A stretch of 64,000 nucleotides of DNA from NCBI RefSeq assembly GCF_021568705.1, contig NZ_JAKGTH010000006.1, positions 912,759 to 976,758 of the forward strand, read 5' to 3'. A model generated the notes under the pieces. That model was not told the DNA's origin, searched no databases, and saw only the letters and a list, made by a program, of their open reading frames with translations. Shown here in pieces: positions 35,772 to 44,603 of this stretch (position 1 is the stretch's first letter; each line of letters starts with the position of its first letter). Source of the stretch: Gillisia lutea. GTDB lineage: Bacteria; Bacteroidota; Bacteroidia; Flavobacteriales; Flavobacteriaceae. The position numbers were made by a program, and so were the translations under genes.

Positions 35772-38700
35772 ATGTTCAATAAATTAATTAAATATTTCCT
35801 GTATAACCGGCTGGTTACCGTGCTCCTGTTGCTTTTCTTATTAGGTTGGGGAGTGGTTACTACACCGTTTAGCTGGGATACAGGTTTCCTGCCAAAAGAT
35901 TCGGTACCGGTAGATGCTATTCCAGATATTGGAGAAAATCAGCAAATTGTGTTCACTTCCTGGCCCGGGAGATCTCCTCAGGATATTGAAGATCAGATTA
36001 CCTATCCAATGACGACTTCGTTGCTTGGTATTTCGGGTGTGAAATCTATTAGAAGCACATCTATGTTCGGGTTTTCCATTGTATATATCATTTTTGATGA
36101 GGATGTAGAATTTTACTGGTCCAGAACCAGAGTTTTAGAAAAATTGAATTCTTTGCCTGCAAATCTTCTTCCAGAAGGAGTGCAACCAAGTTTAGGACCC
36201 GATGCTACAGGTTTAGGGCAGGTGTTTTGGTATACTTTGGAAGGACGTGATGGCAGAGGAAATGTCACTGGCGGTTGGGATCTTAATGAACTTCGCTCTA
36301 TTCAGGATTATTATGTAAAGCTTGGCTTAAGCGGAACTTCGGGTGTTTCAGAAGTGGCCTCGGTAGGCGGGTATATCCAGGAATATCAAATAGATGTTAA
36401 TCCCGATGCACTAAAGGCTTACAATATTGGGATAGATAAGGTGATGATGGCGGTTAAAAATTCTAACCGTGATATTGGAGCCAAGACCCTTGAAATAAAT
36501 AAGGTGGAGTATTTAGTTCGTGGCCTGGGATATGTCAAATCTGTAGAGGATATTGAAAATTCTGTGGTTACCGCTGTAGATAACAAGCCAGTACTAATAA
36601 AAGATCTGGGAGTGGTTCATCTTGGTCCGGCAGAACGTCGCGGAATACTTGATAAAGGAGGCGCAGAGGTAGTGGGAGGTGTAGTGGTGGCCAGATATGG
36701 TTCGAATCCGTTGCAGGTAATTAAAAACACAAAAGAAAAGATAAAAGAGATCTCGGCAGGCTTACCACAAAAAACCTTGGCCGATGGTACCATCAGTAAA
36801 TTAACCATAGTTCCTTTTTACGATAGAACACAATTGATAGGAGAGACCCTTGGCACTCTGGAAAATGCCCTTTCTCACGAGATCTTGATAAGTATTATTG
36901 TAATTATAGTCTTAGTACTTAACTTAAGAGCTTCATTGCTTATTTCAAGTCTGTTGCCGGTAGCCGTTTTGGTAACATTTATTGCTATGCGCTACTTTGG
37001 AGTAGATGCCAATGTGGTAGCACTTTCGGGAATAGCAATAGCTATTGGGGTGATGGTGGATGTCGGGATCGTTTTTGTAGAAAATATCATTCGACATCTG
37101 GAAATGAAAAAGAATACTGGTGCTAAAGATGAGAAATTATTAGCGGTTATTTATAAGGCAACTTTAGAAGTAGCTCCCGCGGTAACAACTGCGTTAGCAA
37201 CAACTATAGTGAGCTTTCTTCCTGTATTCTTTATGGAACATGCTGAAGGGAAATTGTTTAGGCCCCTTGCTTTTACAAAAACCTTTGCTTTAGGTGCCGC
37301 CTTTTTAATTGGAATATTCATCCTACCCATGCTTTCATATTTTGCCTTTAATATAAGAATTCAAAAACAGCGTATTGCGCGTGTTTGGAATATAGGTATA
37401 ATAATAGCGGGAATATTCTTAGCTATCTATTTTAGTTTTTGGTTGCCTTTAACCCTTGTCATTATTGGTGTTATTAAATTATTGGAAGATAGGAATCCTG
37501 AATTTTTAGGAAAGCATTCAAGTTTAATTACTATTGTAATAATACTTGCTGTCACGGTGTTCTTTCTTACAGAAGAATGGTTGCCCTTAGGATATCAATC
37601 GTCCTTGTTCTCAAATTACCTATTTGTAATAGTTTTACTTGCCTTCACTTTAGTAGTCCTTATGGGAATTGTGAAGTTCTACAAGCCTTTATTAAGCTGG
37701 TGTTTGGTGAATAAAGGCAAATTTATAATCGTGCCCTTGGCTACCATTTTCTTTGGAGTAATGATATGGCTAGGTTTTCCAAAAATAGTGAGTCCGGTGG
37801 CTAACGGATTTGAAAAAATAGGATGGAATGTGCGAACTACTTCGCTATGGAAAGGAATGTCTTCTGCTTTTCCGGGAGTAGGAAAAGAATTTATGCCTTC
37901 CTTAAATGAGGGAAGCTTTTTGCTCATGCCTACTTCTATGCCGCATGCAGGAATTGAAGCTTCCAAGCAAACCTTGCAACAACTTGATATTGCTATTTCA
38001 GATATTCCAGAAGTGGATGTGGCAGTTGGTAAGTTAGGAAGAATTGAAAGCGCGCTGGATCCTGCGCCAATTTCCATGTATGAGAATATTATCAATTATA
38101 AATCCGAATTTCTTCTGAATGAATTTGGAAAGCCAATGACTTTCAAAGTGGATAAGGAAGATCGCTTTATATTAAGATCTGGAGATAGTTTAACCAATGA
38201 ACAGGCCATTGTCCAGAGGGTTTCAAAAGAAAATCTAATTGAAGATGAAGATGGTGAATATTACAGAAATTGGAGAAGCCAGATAAAAACTCCAGATGAT
38301 ATTTGGAATGAGATTATTCAGCGTGCAAATTTACCCGGAGTTACTTCGGCACCTAAACTTCAGCCTATAGAAACCAGACTGGTAATGTTGCAAACCGGAA
38401 TGCGAGCTCCTATGGGAATCAAAGTATACGGTCCAGATTTGCAAACTATTCAGGAGTTTGGTTTGAAGCTGGAAGATTTGCTAAAACAGGTACCTTCTGT
38501 TAAATCGGAAGCGGTATTTGCCGACAGAACTGTGGGGAAGCCGTATTTGGAAATAGACATTAATAGAAATGCAATTGCCAGATATGGACTAAGCATAGAA
38601 AACGTTCAACAAACTATTGAAACTGCTATGGGCGGTATGGAAATTACAAGTACGGTTGAAGGCAGAGAACGTTACCCTGTAAGAGTACGCTATCCTCGGG

Positions 38701-39611
38701 AACTTAGAGATGATCCAGATAATATTAGAAAAATACTTGTTCCAACTTCCACCGGGGCCCAAATTCCATTAGGAGAATTGGCAGAGTTAAAATATACCCG
38801 CGGACCGCAAATGATTAAAAGTGAAGATACCTTTTTAGTAGGGTATGTACTTTTTGATAAACGAGATGGCTTTGCTGAGGTTAATGTTGTTGATGATGCT
38901 CAAGAATTTCTTCAGAAAAAAATAGATCAGGGAGAGCTGGAAGTTCCTGCAGGTGTCAGTTATAAATTTTCCGGGAATTATGAAAATCAGGTACGTGCAG
39001 TAAAAAGACTGGCCATTGTTATTCCAATAAGTTTGATCATTATTTTCATGTTACTGTACTTTCAGTTCAAAACTGTCATTGCATCTGCAATTCATTTCTC
39101 AGGAGTATTTGTTGCCTTTGCAGGTGGTTTCATCATGATTTGGTTGTATGGGCAAACCTGGTTCATGGATTTTTCAGTTTCAGGTATGAATATGAGGGAA
39201 CTTTTTCAAATGCATGATATCAATTTAAGTGTGGCGGTTTGGGTAGGTTTTATTGCCTTATTCGGAATTGCTACCGATGATGGGGTATTGATGGGAACCT
39301 ATATCCATCAGGTCTTTGAACGTAAGAATCCTCAAACGGTAAAAGCGGTGAGGGAAGCTGTTATGGAAGCCGGCTTAAAAAGAGTACGTCCCGCAATGAT
39401 GACAACTGCAGTAACGATAATTGCTTTATTTCCTGTACTAACTTCCAATGGGAAAGGAGCCGATATTATGGTGCCTATGGCTATTCCAATTGTTGGTGGA
39501 ATGATCATCCAGATCATGACAATCTTTGTAGTCCCTGTTTTACAAGCGTATTGGAGAGAAACTGTAGTAAAGAAAAATGAGAAGCTCTTAATTGAAAAGA
39601 ATAGAAGATGA
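35772..39611 (+). CDS. CusA/CzcA-family heavy-metal efflux RND pump
   Basis: 1279 residues, against about 1050 for E. coli CusA. The N-terminal motif AIPDIGENQQIV and the periplasmic porter domains are typical. Helix 4 reads GVMVDVGIVFVEN with D430, closer to CusA (monovalent Cu/Ag) than to CzcA. The Met-rich porter stretch FMPSLNEGSFLLMPTSMP supports copper or silver. An extra segment at about 525-635 adds about four membrane helices between the usual halves. It exports metal from the periplasm or cytosol through the TolC partner. The TolC gene start overlaps its stop by four bases. Confidence 0.94.
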   Translation: MFNKLIKYFLYNRLVTVLLLLFLLGWGVVTTPFSWDTGFLPKDSVPVDAIPDIGENQQIVFTSWPGRSPQDIEDQITYPMTTSLLGISGVKSIRSTSMFGFSIVYIIFDEDVEFYWSRTRVLEKLNSLPANLLPEGVQPSLGPDATGLGQVFWYTLEGRDGRGNVTGGWDLNELRSIQDYYVKLGLSGTSGVSEVASVGGYIQEYQIDVNPDALKAYNIGIDKVMMAVKNSNRDIGAKTLEINKVEYLVRGLGYVKSVEDIENSVVTAVDNKPVLIKDLGVVHLGPAERRGILDKGGAEVVGGVVVARYGSNPLQVIKNTKEKIKEISAGLPQKTLADGTISKLTIVPFYDRTQLIGETLGTLENALSHEILISIIVIIVLVLNLRASLLISSLLPVAVLVTFIAMRYFGVDANVVALSGIAIAIGVMVDVGIVFVENIIRHLEMKKNTGAKDEKLLAVIYKATLEVAPAVTTALATTIVSFLPVFFMEHAEGKLFRPLAFTKTFALGAAFLIGIFILPMLSYFAFNIRIQKQRIARVWNIGIIIAGIFLAIYFSFWLPLTLVIIGVIKLLEDRNPEFLGKHSSLITIVIILAVTVFFLTEEWLPLGYQSSLFSNYLFVIVLLAFTLVVLMGIVKFYKPLLSWCLVNKGKFIIVPLATIFFGVMIWLGFPKIVSPVANGFEKIGWNVRTTSLWKGMSSAFPGVGKEFMPSLNEGSFLLMPTSMPHAGIEASKQTLQQLDIAISDIPEVDVAVGKLGRIESALDPAPISMYENIINYKSEFLLNEFGKPMTFKVDKEDRFILRSGDSLTNEQAIVQRVSKENLIEDEDGEYYRNWRSQIKTPDDIWNEIIQRANLPGVTSAPKLQPIETRLVMLQTGMRAPMGIKVYGPDLQTIQEFGLKLEDLLKQVPSVKSEAVFADRTVGKPYLEIDINRNAIARYGLSIENVQQTIETAMGGMEITSTVEGRERYPVRVRYPRELRDDPDNIRKILVPTSTGAQIPLGELAELKYTRGPQMIKSEDTFLVGYVLFDKRDGFAEVNVVDDAQEFLQKKIDQGELEVPAGVSYKFSGNYENQVRAVKRLAIVIPISLIIIFMLLYFQFKTVIASAIHFSGVFVAFAGGFIMIWLYGQTWFMDFSVSGMNMRELFQMHDINLSVAVWVGFIALFGIATDDGVLMGTYIHQVFERKNPQTVKAVREAVMEAGLKRVRPAMMTTAVTIIALFPVLTSNGKGADIMVPMAIPIVGGMIIQIMTIFVVPVLQAYWRETVVKKNEKLLIEKNRR

Positions 39612-40858
39612 AAAGTTTTAATCTATATAAAATCGGTCTATTGATATTTCTTCTTCAAGGAATGACAATAAATAGCTTGCATGCACAAGAAACTCTGGCA
39701 GATTACTTAGAGATAGCAGCAAAAAATAATCCGAAACTCAAAGCATCTTATGCCCAGTTTGAAGCTGCGCTAAAGCAATCTCCTCAAGTGGCCAGTTTAC
39801 CGGATCCTACTTTAACCGTGAGTGGGTTAGGAAGAATGATTGAAACCAGAGCAGGAACTCAGGAAGCTCGTTTTAACCTAATGCAGATGTTCCCTTGGTT
39901 TGGAACCTTAGATGCGCGTAAAGATGCGGCTAACCTGATGGCAGAAGCGAAGTTTCAGAGTTATCTAAATCTTCAGAATGAACTTTCTTTTGAAGTAAAA
40001 TCGGCATATGCAGAGCTATATGCTTTGTCTGAAGTTATTGAGATTAAAAAGAAAAATTTAAGCATTTTAGATTCTTATCGGGAACTGGCCTTAAGCAGGT
40101 TCAAAAGTGGAGGAGGTGCTATGGTAAATGTGGTAAAAGTAGATATCGAAAGAGAAGCCGCTCTAACTGAAATCGAACTTTTAGAGGAAATGAAAAAGCC
40201 TTTGGCAACAAAGTTCAACTTGTTATTACATAGAGAAGCAGAAGTTGTTATAAAGGATAGCCTTGTAATTAAACCCGCTCCACGAATTGTGAACTATAAG
40301 GAGGATTTAAAAAATAATCCCATTGTATTAAGCTTAGAAAAGCAGAAGGCATCTTATGCCGCTAAAGAAATACTTGCCGAAAAGGAGGGAATGCCCAATA
40401 TTGGTTTAGGAGTAGATTATTCCATTATCTCTAAGCGAACTGATGCAAATCCTGATAGGAATGGACAGGATGCCATCATGCCTATGGTATCTGTGAGCTT
40501 GCCAATTTTTAGAAAGAAATACAAAGCTGCAAAAGAAGAGGCAAATTTGCTGTCGGTTAGTATAGAGAATGAAATGTTAGATGTTAAAAATGAATTGCAA
40601 ACTAAGGTGGAGTTAACCTTATATGATCTAAAAAAAGCGGTTAGGCTCATTGAACTTTATGATAAGCAGTTGAAAAGTTCCAATCAGGCAAATAAGCTCT
40701 ACATCTCGTCTTTTAGCAATGCAATTGGAACTTTTGAAGAGGTATTACGAATGAATCAAGATATCTTACTATTGCAAACCCAGAAAATAGAAGCCATTAA
40801 AAGAGGGTTTATAGCGAATGCAAAGCTGGAATATCTGTTATTCGATAGTTCAAAATAG
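39608..40858 (+). CDS. TolC/CusC-family outer-membrane efflux protein
   Basis: 416 residues with a signal peptide (about 1-27, ending LHAQ) and two OEP repeats rich in amphipathic helices and coiled coil (about 30-220 and 235-415). It forms the outer-membrane tunnel for the RND pump. It overlaps the pump gene by four bases (ATGA) and is followed after 36 bases by the adaptor gene, so the three tripartite parts are in the order A-C-B. It is shorter than E. coli CusC (about 460). Confidence 0.91.
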   Translation: MKSFNLYKIGLLIFLLQGMTINSLHAQETLADYLEIAAKNNPKLKASYAQFEAALKQSPQVASLPDPTLTVSGLGRMIETRAGTQEARFNLMQMFPWFGTLDARKDAANLMAEAKFQSYLNLQNELSFEVKSAYAELYALSEVIEIKKKNLSILDSYRELALSRFKSGGGAMVNVVKVDIEREAALTEIELLEEMKKPLATKFNLLLHREAEVVIKDSLVIKPAPRIVNYKEDLKNNPIVLSLEKQKASYAAKEILAEKEGMPNIGLGVDYSIISKRTDANPDRNGQDAIMPMVSVSLPIFRKKYKAAKEEANLLSVSIENEMLDVKNELQTKVELTLYDLKKAVRLIELYDKQLKSSNQANKLYISSFSNAIGTFEEVLRMNQDILLLQTQKIEAIKRGFIANAKLEYLLFDSSK

Positions 40859-40894
40859 AAACAAAATTGAAAATATATCCATAAATATAGACTC

Positions 40895-42628
40895 ATGGAA
40901 AATAAGAAAATCATACTTATTGTTATAGCTACCCTGATTATTGGGGCTGGCTTAGGCTGGTTGCTTAAACCTTCAACTTCCGAAAAAGAGGTTATGGAGA
41001 TGGAAGAGCAGGAACATCTGGATGAAGTTGCATCAGAAATCTGGACCTGTTCTATGCATCCTCAAATCAGACAGAATGAACCCGGAGATTGTCCTATTTG
41101 TGGAATGGAATTAATTCCTTTAGCAGCCGATAATAGTGGGTCAAGCCCAAATAATTATCAGATGAGCGAAAATGCCATCAAACTTGCTAATATCACTTCC
41201 GAAATAGTGGGAGTGGGAAATGCTTCCAAAGAATTAAGGTTGAATGGGAAAGTGCAGGTAGATGAACGAAATGCTTATTCACAATCTACTCATATTCCGG
41301 GTAGGATTGAGAAACTTAGTATCAATTTCACGGGGGAGAAGGTTCGTCGCGGTCAAACGCTGGCAATGGTTTATTCTCCGGAACTAGTAACTGCGCAAGA
41401 AGAATTATTACAAGCAGCGAGCATTAAAGAGAGTCAGCCGGAATTATTTGAAGCCGCCAAAGAGAAACTTAAAAACTGGAAAATTGGAAGTGCTCAGATA
41501 GAGCGAATTCTAGCAAATGGAAAAGCCATTCAACGCTTCCCAATTGGAGCTGATGTAAATGGAATTGTTACCGAAAAAATGGTAGATCTGGGAGATTATG
41601 TGGAGCGAGGAATGCCAATCTATGAGATTTCCGACCTCTCTAAAGTATGGGTCCTGTTCGATCTTTATGAAAGTGAATTAGCATGGGTTAAAGAGGGTAG
41701 CAAGATTTCATATACCATCAATTCCCTCCCCGGAGAGACATTTGAAGGTGCAATAAGCTTTATTGATCCCATCATTAATTCTCAAACCCGAGTGGCTACT
41801 GCCAGAGTTGAGGTTGATAACAAAGATGGAAAACTGAAGCCGGAAATGTTTGCATCGGGAATCGTTAAAAGTGGAGTTTCTAAAACAACTTCCGAAGAAA
41901 TAATAATTCCGAAATCAGCAGTTTTATGGACAGGAGAACGCTCGGTGGTCTATATTAAAGAAGACTTGAAAGGGAGATCAAGTTTCCAATTGAGAGAAGT
42001 GATATTAGGCCCTGCTTTGGGTGATTCTTATGTTGTAAAAGAGGGATTATCAACCGGAGAAGAGATTGTTACCAATGGGACGTTTACGGTAGATGCGGCA
42101 GTTCAGCTTTCGGGAAGACCAAGTATGATGAATCCAAAACTGGATACTAAAGATAATTCTGTTCTTAATGTGGAGAATCTTACCAAAGATGAAAAAGCGC
42201 AATTCCAGCCTATCATAGAAGATTATTTAGCTCTTAAAAATGCATTAGTAGAAGATGATTTCAAAGGAGCAAAATCTATTATCAAAGGTTTAGAATCAAA
42301 AATAAAAGCTTTTAATACCTCCAAGCTCAACGAAAAAACATTGAAGATTTGGAAGAGTTTTGAAAAAGAATTATTGCAGTCAACCCGCTTGTTTTCAGCA
42401 TCTCAGAATATAGAGGAAATAAGAAATGAATTTATAGATTTTTCAGAAAGTATTATTGGAATGGTAAATGTTTATGGTCTCAATTATAAACAGCTCTTTG
42501 TAATGCATTGCCCTATGGCTAACAAAAATAAAGGTGCCAATTGGTTAAGCGCTTCCGCCGAAGTGAAGAATCCATATTACGGTAGTGCAATGCTTGGTTG
42601 TGGAGAGTTGAAAACAAGACTAAAATGA
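40895..42628 (+). CDS. CusB-type periplasmic adaptor with metal-binding N-terminus and DUF3347 C-terminus
   Basis: 577 residues. A membrane anchor (about 5-25) is followed by a heavy-metal-binding domain at 49-76 ([20 protein letters not shown], the C-x2-M-H-P and C-P-x-C-G-M pattern). The membrane-fusion core with lipoyl and beta-barrel parts spans about 95-415. The C-terminal 150 residues are a DUF3347 domain ending in HCPMANK, NPYYG and MLGCGE, the same pattern as the stand-alone protein at 43328. It joins pump and tunnel and may hand metal to them. Its stop overlaps the next start (ATGA). Confidence 0.93.
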   Translation: MENKKIILIVIATLIIGAGLGWLLKPSTSEKEVMEMEEQEHLDEVASEIWTCSMHPQIRQNEPGDCPICGMELIPLAADNSGSSPNNYQMSENAIKLANITSEIVGVGNASKELRLNGKVQVDERNAYSQSTHIPGRIEKLSINFTGEKVRRGQTLAMVYSPELVTAQEELLQAASIKESQPELFEAAKEKLKNWKIGSAQIERILANGKAIQRFPIGADVNGIVTEKMVDLGDYVERGMPIYEISDLSKVWVLFDLYESELAWVKEGSKISYTINSLPGETFEGAISFIDPIINSQTRVATARVEVDNKDGKLKPEMFASGIVKSGVSKTTSEEIIIPKSAVLWTGERSVVYIKEDLKGRSSFQLREVILGPALGDSYVVKEGLSTGEEIVTNGTFTVDAAVQLSGRPSMMNPKLDTKDNSVLNVENLTKDEKAQFQPIIEDYLALKNALVEDDFKGAKSIIKGLESKIKAFNTSKLNEKTLKIWKSFEKELLQSTRLFSASQNIEEIRNEFIDFSESIIGMVNVYGLNYKQLFVMHCPMANKNKGANWLSASAEVKNPYYGSAMLGCGELKTRLK

Positions 42629-42753
42629 AAAATCTAGGTAAAAGCAAGACAGAAAGATACCTTTCCAGTTTTAAGAAATGGACGGTAAGGTTCGTGTACG
42701 GAGTAATATCGCTAGTTCTGGTTATTATTGCCATTAGACAGGCTCTAAGCTAA
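42625..42753 (+). CDS. 42-residue single-helix membrane protein in the copper operon
   Basis: The ATG overlaps the adaptor stop in an ATGA arrangement, so it is likely translated by coupling. It encodes 42 residues: a basic, polar N-terminal half (MKNLGKSKTERYL and FKKWTVR) and one membrane helix (about 24-38, YGVISLVLVIIAI) ending RQALS. The positive N-terminal side predicts an N-in topology. I recognise no family. Size, coupling and place between cusB and a DUF305 gene suggest a small accessory subunit of the pump or of the DUF305 protein, which is inference. Confidence 0.68.
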   Translation: MKNLGKSKTERYLSSFKKWTVRFVYGVISLVLVIIAIRQALS

Positions 42754-42818
42754 TAACCATGCTATTTATGATCTCCTGCGTATGAAACAAAATTAGTAAC
42801 CCTTAAATTTTAATAGTT

Positions 42819-43280
42819 ATGAAAATTGGTAAGTACAGTAAATTTGTAATTATGATGGCGGTATCATTTATAGTGATGTATGCGGTCATGTTTTTAAATG
42901 TAGCAGATGTAGATCATGTTATGATGAGCCCCATGCGTATTTATATGACCTCTCTCATGATAGCATCTATGGCAATAGTAATGCTATTGTTCATGTTGGG
43001 CATGTATACCAATAAAAATAAGAATATAGCAATACTTATAGTTGGTATTGTTGGGTTTGCAGCGTTTTTTTATATGGAACGCAATCAAAGCTTTATTTCA
43101 GATGAAGAATATATGAGGGCCATGATCCCGCACCACTCTTCTGCTATTTTAACCAGTCAGCAGGCTCATTTAAAAGATCCGGAAGTGAAGAAACTGGCAA
43201 AGGAAATTATAGAAGCTCAAAAGCGTGAAATTGCACAAATGAAACAAATGCTCGACAGGCTGGAGAAGGCTGAAAAATAA
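42819..43280 (+). CDS. DUF305-containing membrane protein
   Basis: 153 residues with three membrane helices (about 8-27, 42-63 and 68-86) and a C-terminal helical DUF305 domain. The domain has the conserved MIPHHSSAI motif (H105-H106), then QQAHLKDPEVKKLAKEII and a Met/Gln-rich helix (EIAQMKQMLDRL). DUF305 proteins are ferritin-like bundles often found with copper genes. The many Met residues (DHVMMSPMRIYMTSLM) fit Cu(I) contact. The exact role is unknown. It lies within the cus cluster. Confidence 0.85.
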   Translation: MKIGKYSKFVIMMAVSFIVMYAVMFLNVADVDHVMMSPMRIYMTSLMIASMAIVMLLFMLGMYTNKNKNIAILIVGIVGFAAFFYMERNQSFISDEEYMRAMIPHHSSAILTSQQAHLKDPEVKKLAKEIIEAQKREIAQMKQMLDRLEKAEK

Positions 43281-43327
43281 TTAATAGATCTTAGTAAATT
43301 AATCAATAAAAATAAATTCGGAAAAAA

Positions 43328-43888
43328 ATGAGAAAACAGACGAAATTAGGAATTACACTTTTAGCAATTGCAGGTTTAAGCTTCTACTCTTGCGGAGACA
43401 AAAAAGAAAAGTCAGCGGAAATTGATGCGGCAGAAATGCATGAAGATTCAGCTCATGATGAATTGATCGAGACCGATGATGTTACAGCTTCTTTTAAAGA
43501 CTCGACTGTAGCAGCGGTATATGAGCACTACACGGGTGTTAAATCTGCCTTAGTACAAACAAATTCTGGGCAGGCCAAAGAACATGCACAAGAATTATTA
43601 GAAGCCTTAAAAGTGGCTAAGGATGATGCGGGAATGACCGAGGCGGCTACTCAAATTGCGAACTCTACAAATGTGAATGAACAACGAGAATCCTTTTCGG
43701 AACTTACTGCTCGAATAGAAAAAATGTTGAATGGAGCTTTAGCATCGGGTGAGATCTACAAGTTATATTGCCCAATGGCTTTTGACGGAAAAGGAGATTA
43801 TTGGTACTCAAACAGTAAAGAGATCCTAAATCCTTATTATGGCGAAAAAATGCTGAAATGCGGAAGAGTAGAAGAAACCATTAAATAA
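43328..43888 (+). CDS. DUF3347 lipoprotein
   Basis: 186 residues with a lipoprotein signal ending FYSC (C22), an acidic His-containing linker (about 24-52) and a DUF3347 domain. The end of the domain holds LYCPMAFDGKG, a Trp-Tyr, NPYYGEKMLKCG, the same motif set as the C-terminus of the CusB-like adaptor in this cluster. Paired Cys, Met and His residues make periplasmic copper binding likely, perhaps as a chaperone for the pump. A terminator-like hairpin follows, so it may be the end of the first copper operon. Confidence 0.85.
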   Translation: MRKQTKLGITLLAIAGLSFYSCGDKKEKSAEIDAAEMHEDSAHDELIETDDVTASFKDSTVAAVYEHYTGVKSALVQTNSGQAKEHAQELLEALKVAKDDAGMTEAATQIANSTNVNEQRESFSELTARIEKMLNGALASGEIYKLYCPMAFDGKGDYWYSNSKEILNPYYGEKMLKCGRVEETIK

Positions 43889-43894
43889 TGTTTG

Positions 43895-43925
43895 AAGCCC
43901 GTGAAATGTGAATTTTTACGGGCTT
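43895..43925 (+). terminator. Terminator-like hairpin after the DUF3347 gene
   Basis: AAGCCCGTGAAA pairs with TTTTACGGGCTT around a short loop, a 12-bp stem with one G-T pair. Only a weak T-run follows, so termination may be partial. Confidence 0.5.
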
Positions 43926-43941
43926 ATTTAAATTACAGTTG

Positions 43942-44511
43942 ATGCCTGAAAATATTTTATTTATTAAAAACATGGTGTGTCCCCGATGCGTTTCTACAAT
44001 AAGGGAGATACTTACCAGCCTTGAAATTCCTTTTCAAAAAATCGACTTAGGAGAAGTCCTTCTGAAACAGAGTGTAACGGAAAAACAAGAAAAACAGCTT
44101 CAGGCTGAATTTAAAAAAGTGGGTTTTGAGATTATCTCTCAAAAGCATGATCGTATTGTGAACGCTATTAAAGCTATAGTAATTAAAGGTGTTTATGAGA
44201 ATAAAGATTTCAAAGATCGTAATCTATCAGATATCTTAAGTGAAGCTTTAAACTTTGAATACAGTCATTTAAGCTCAATATTTTCAAAACAGGAAGGAAA
44301 AAGCATTCAGAAATTCCAACATAGCATCAAGATGGAAAGAGCCAAAGAATTGCTGAAGTATGATGAATTAAGTATTTCAGAAATAGCTTTAGAGCTTGGC
44401 TCTAATAGTGCGGCATATTTGTCTACGCAGTTTAAGCAAAGCTTAGGAATGAGTCCTTCACAATATCGTTTGCAACAACTAAACGCTCGCAAACATTTAG
44501 ATTCGATATAA
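43942..44511 (+). CDS. AraC-type regulator with N-terminal CxxC (HMA-like) domain
   Basis: 189 residues from the ATG at 43942. A TTG one codon earlier is the alternative. The N-terminal 65 residues look like a short HMA-type fold with IKNMVCPRCVSTI, giving an MxCxxC metal site at C13 and C16. The C-terminal part (about 95-180) is an AraC double helix-turn-helix with the usual ISEIALELGSNSAAYLSTQFK and GMSPSQYR. The fusion suggests a cytosolic sensor that binds Cu(I) or another soft metal and controls the neighbouring genes. Usual AraC proteins have a sugar-binding cupin instead. No DNA site could be identified. Confidence 0.86.
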   Translation: MPENILFIKNMVCPRCVSTIREILTSLEIPFQKIDLGEVLLKQSVTEKQEKQLQAEFKKVGFEIISQKHDRIVNAIKAIVIKGVYENKDFKDRNLSDILSEALNFEYSHLSSIFSKQEGKSIQKFQHSIKMERAKELLKYDELSISEIALELGSNSAAYLSTQFKQSLGMSPSQYRLQQLNARKHLDSI

Positions 44512-44572
44512 TTATTCCATAAATTCATAAAATCTTACAATAATTTTAAAAGTCTTTAAGAGCTCTATTTCT

Positions 44573-44580
44573 TATTTTTG
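44573..44580 (+). promoter_or_regulatory. Candidate -7 promoter box for the Csp-like gene
   Basis: TATTTTTG matches TAnnTTTG exactly and lies 23 bases before the ATG at 44604. No clear TTTG was found at -33, so expression may need an activator, for which the AraC-type protein just upstream is the natural candidate. Confidence 0.5.
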
Positions 44581-44603
44581 AGTAAACCATAAAAACCAAA
44601 ATT

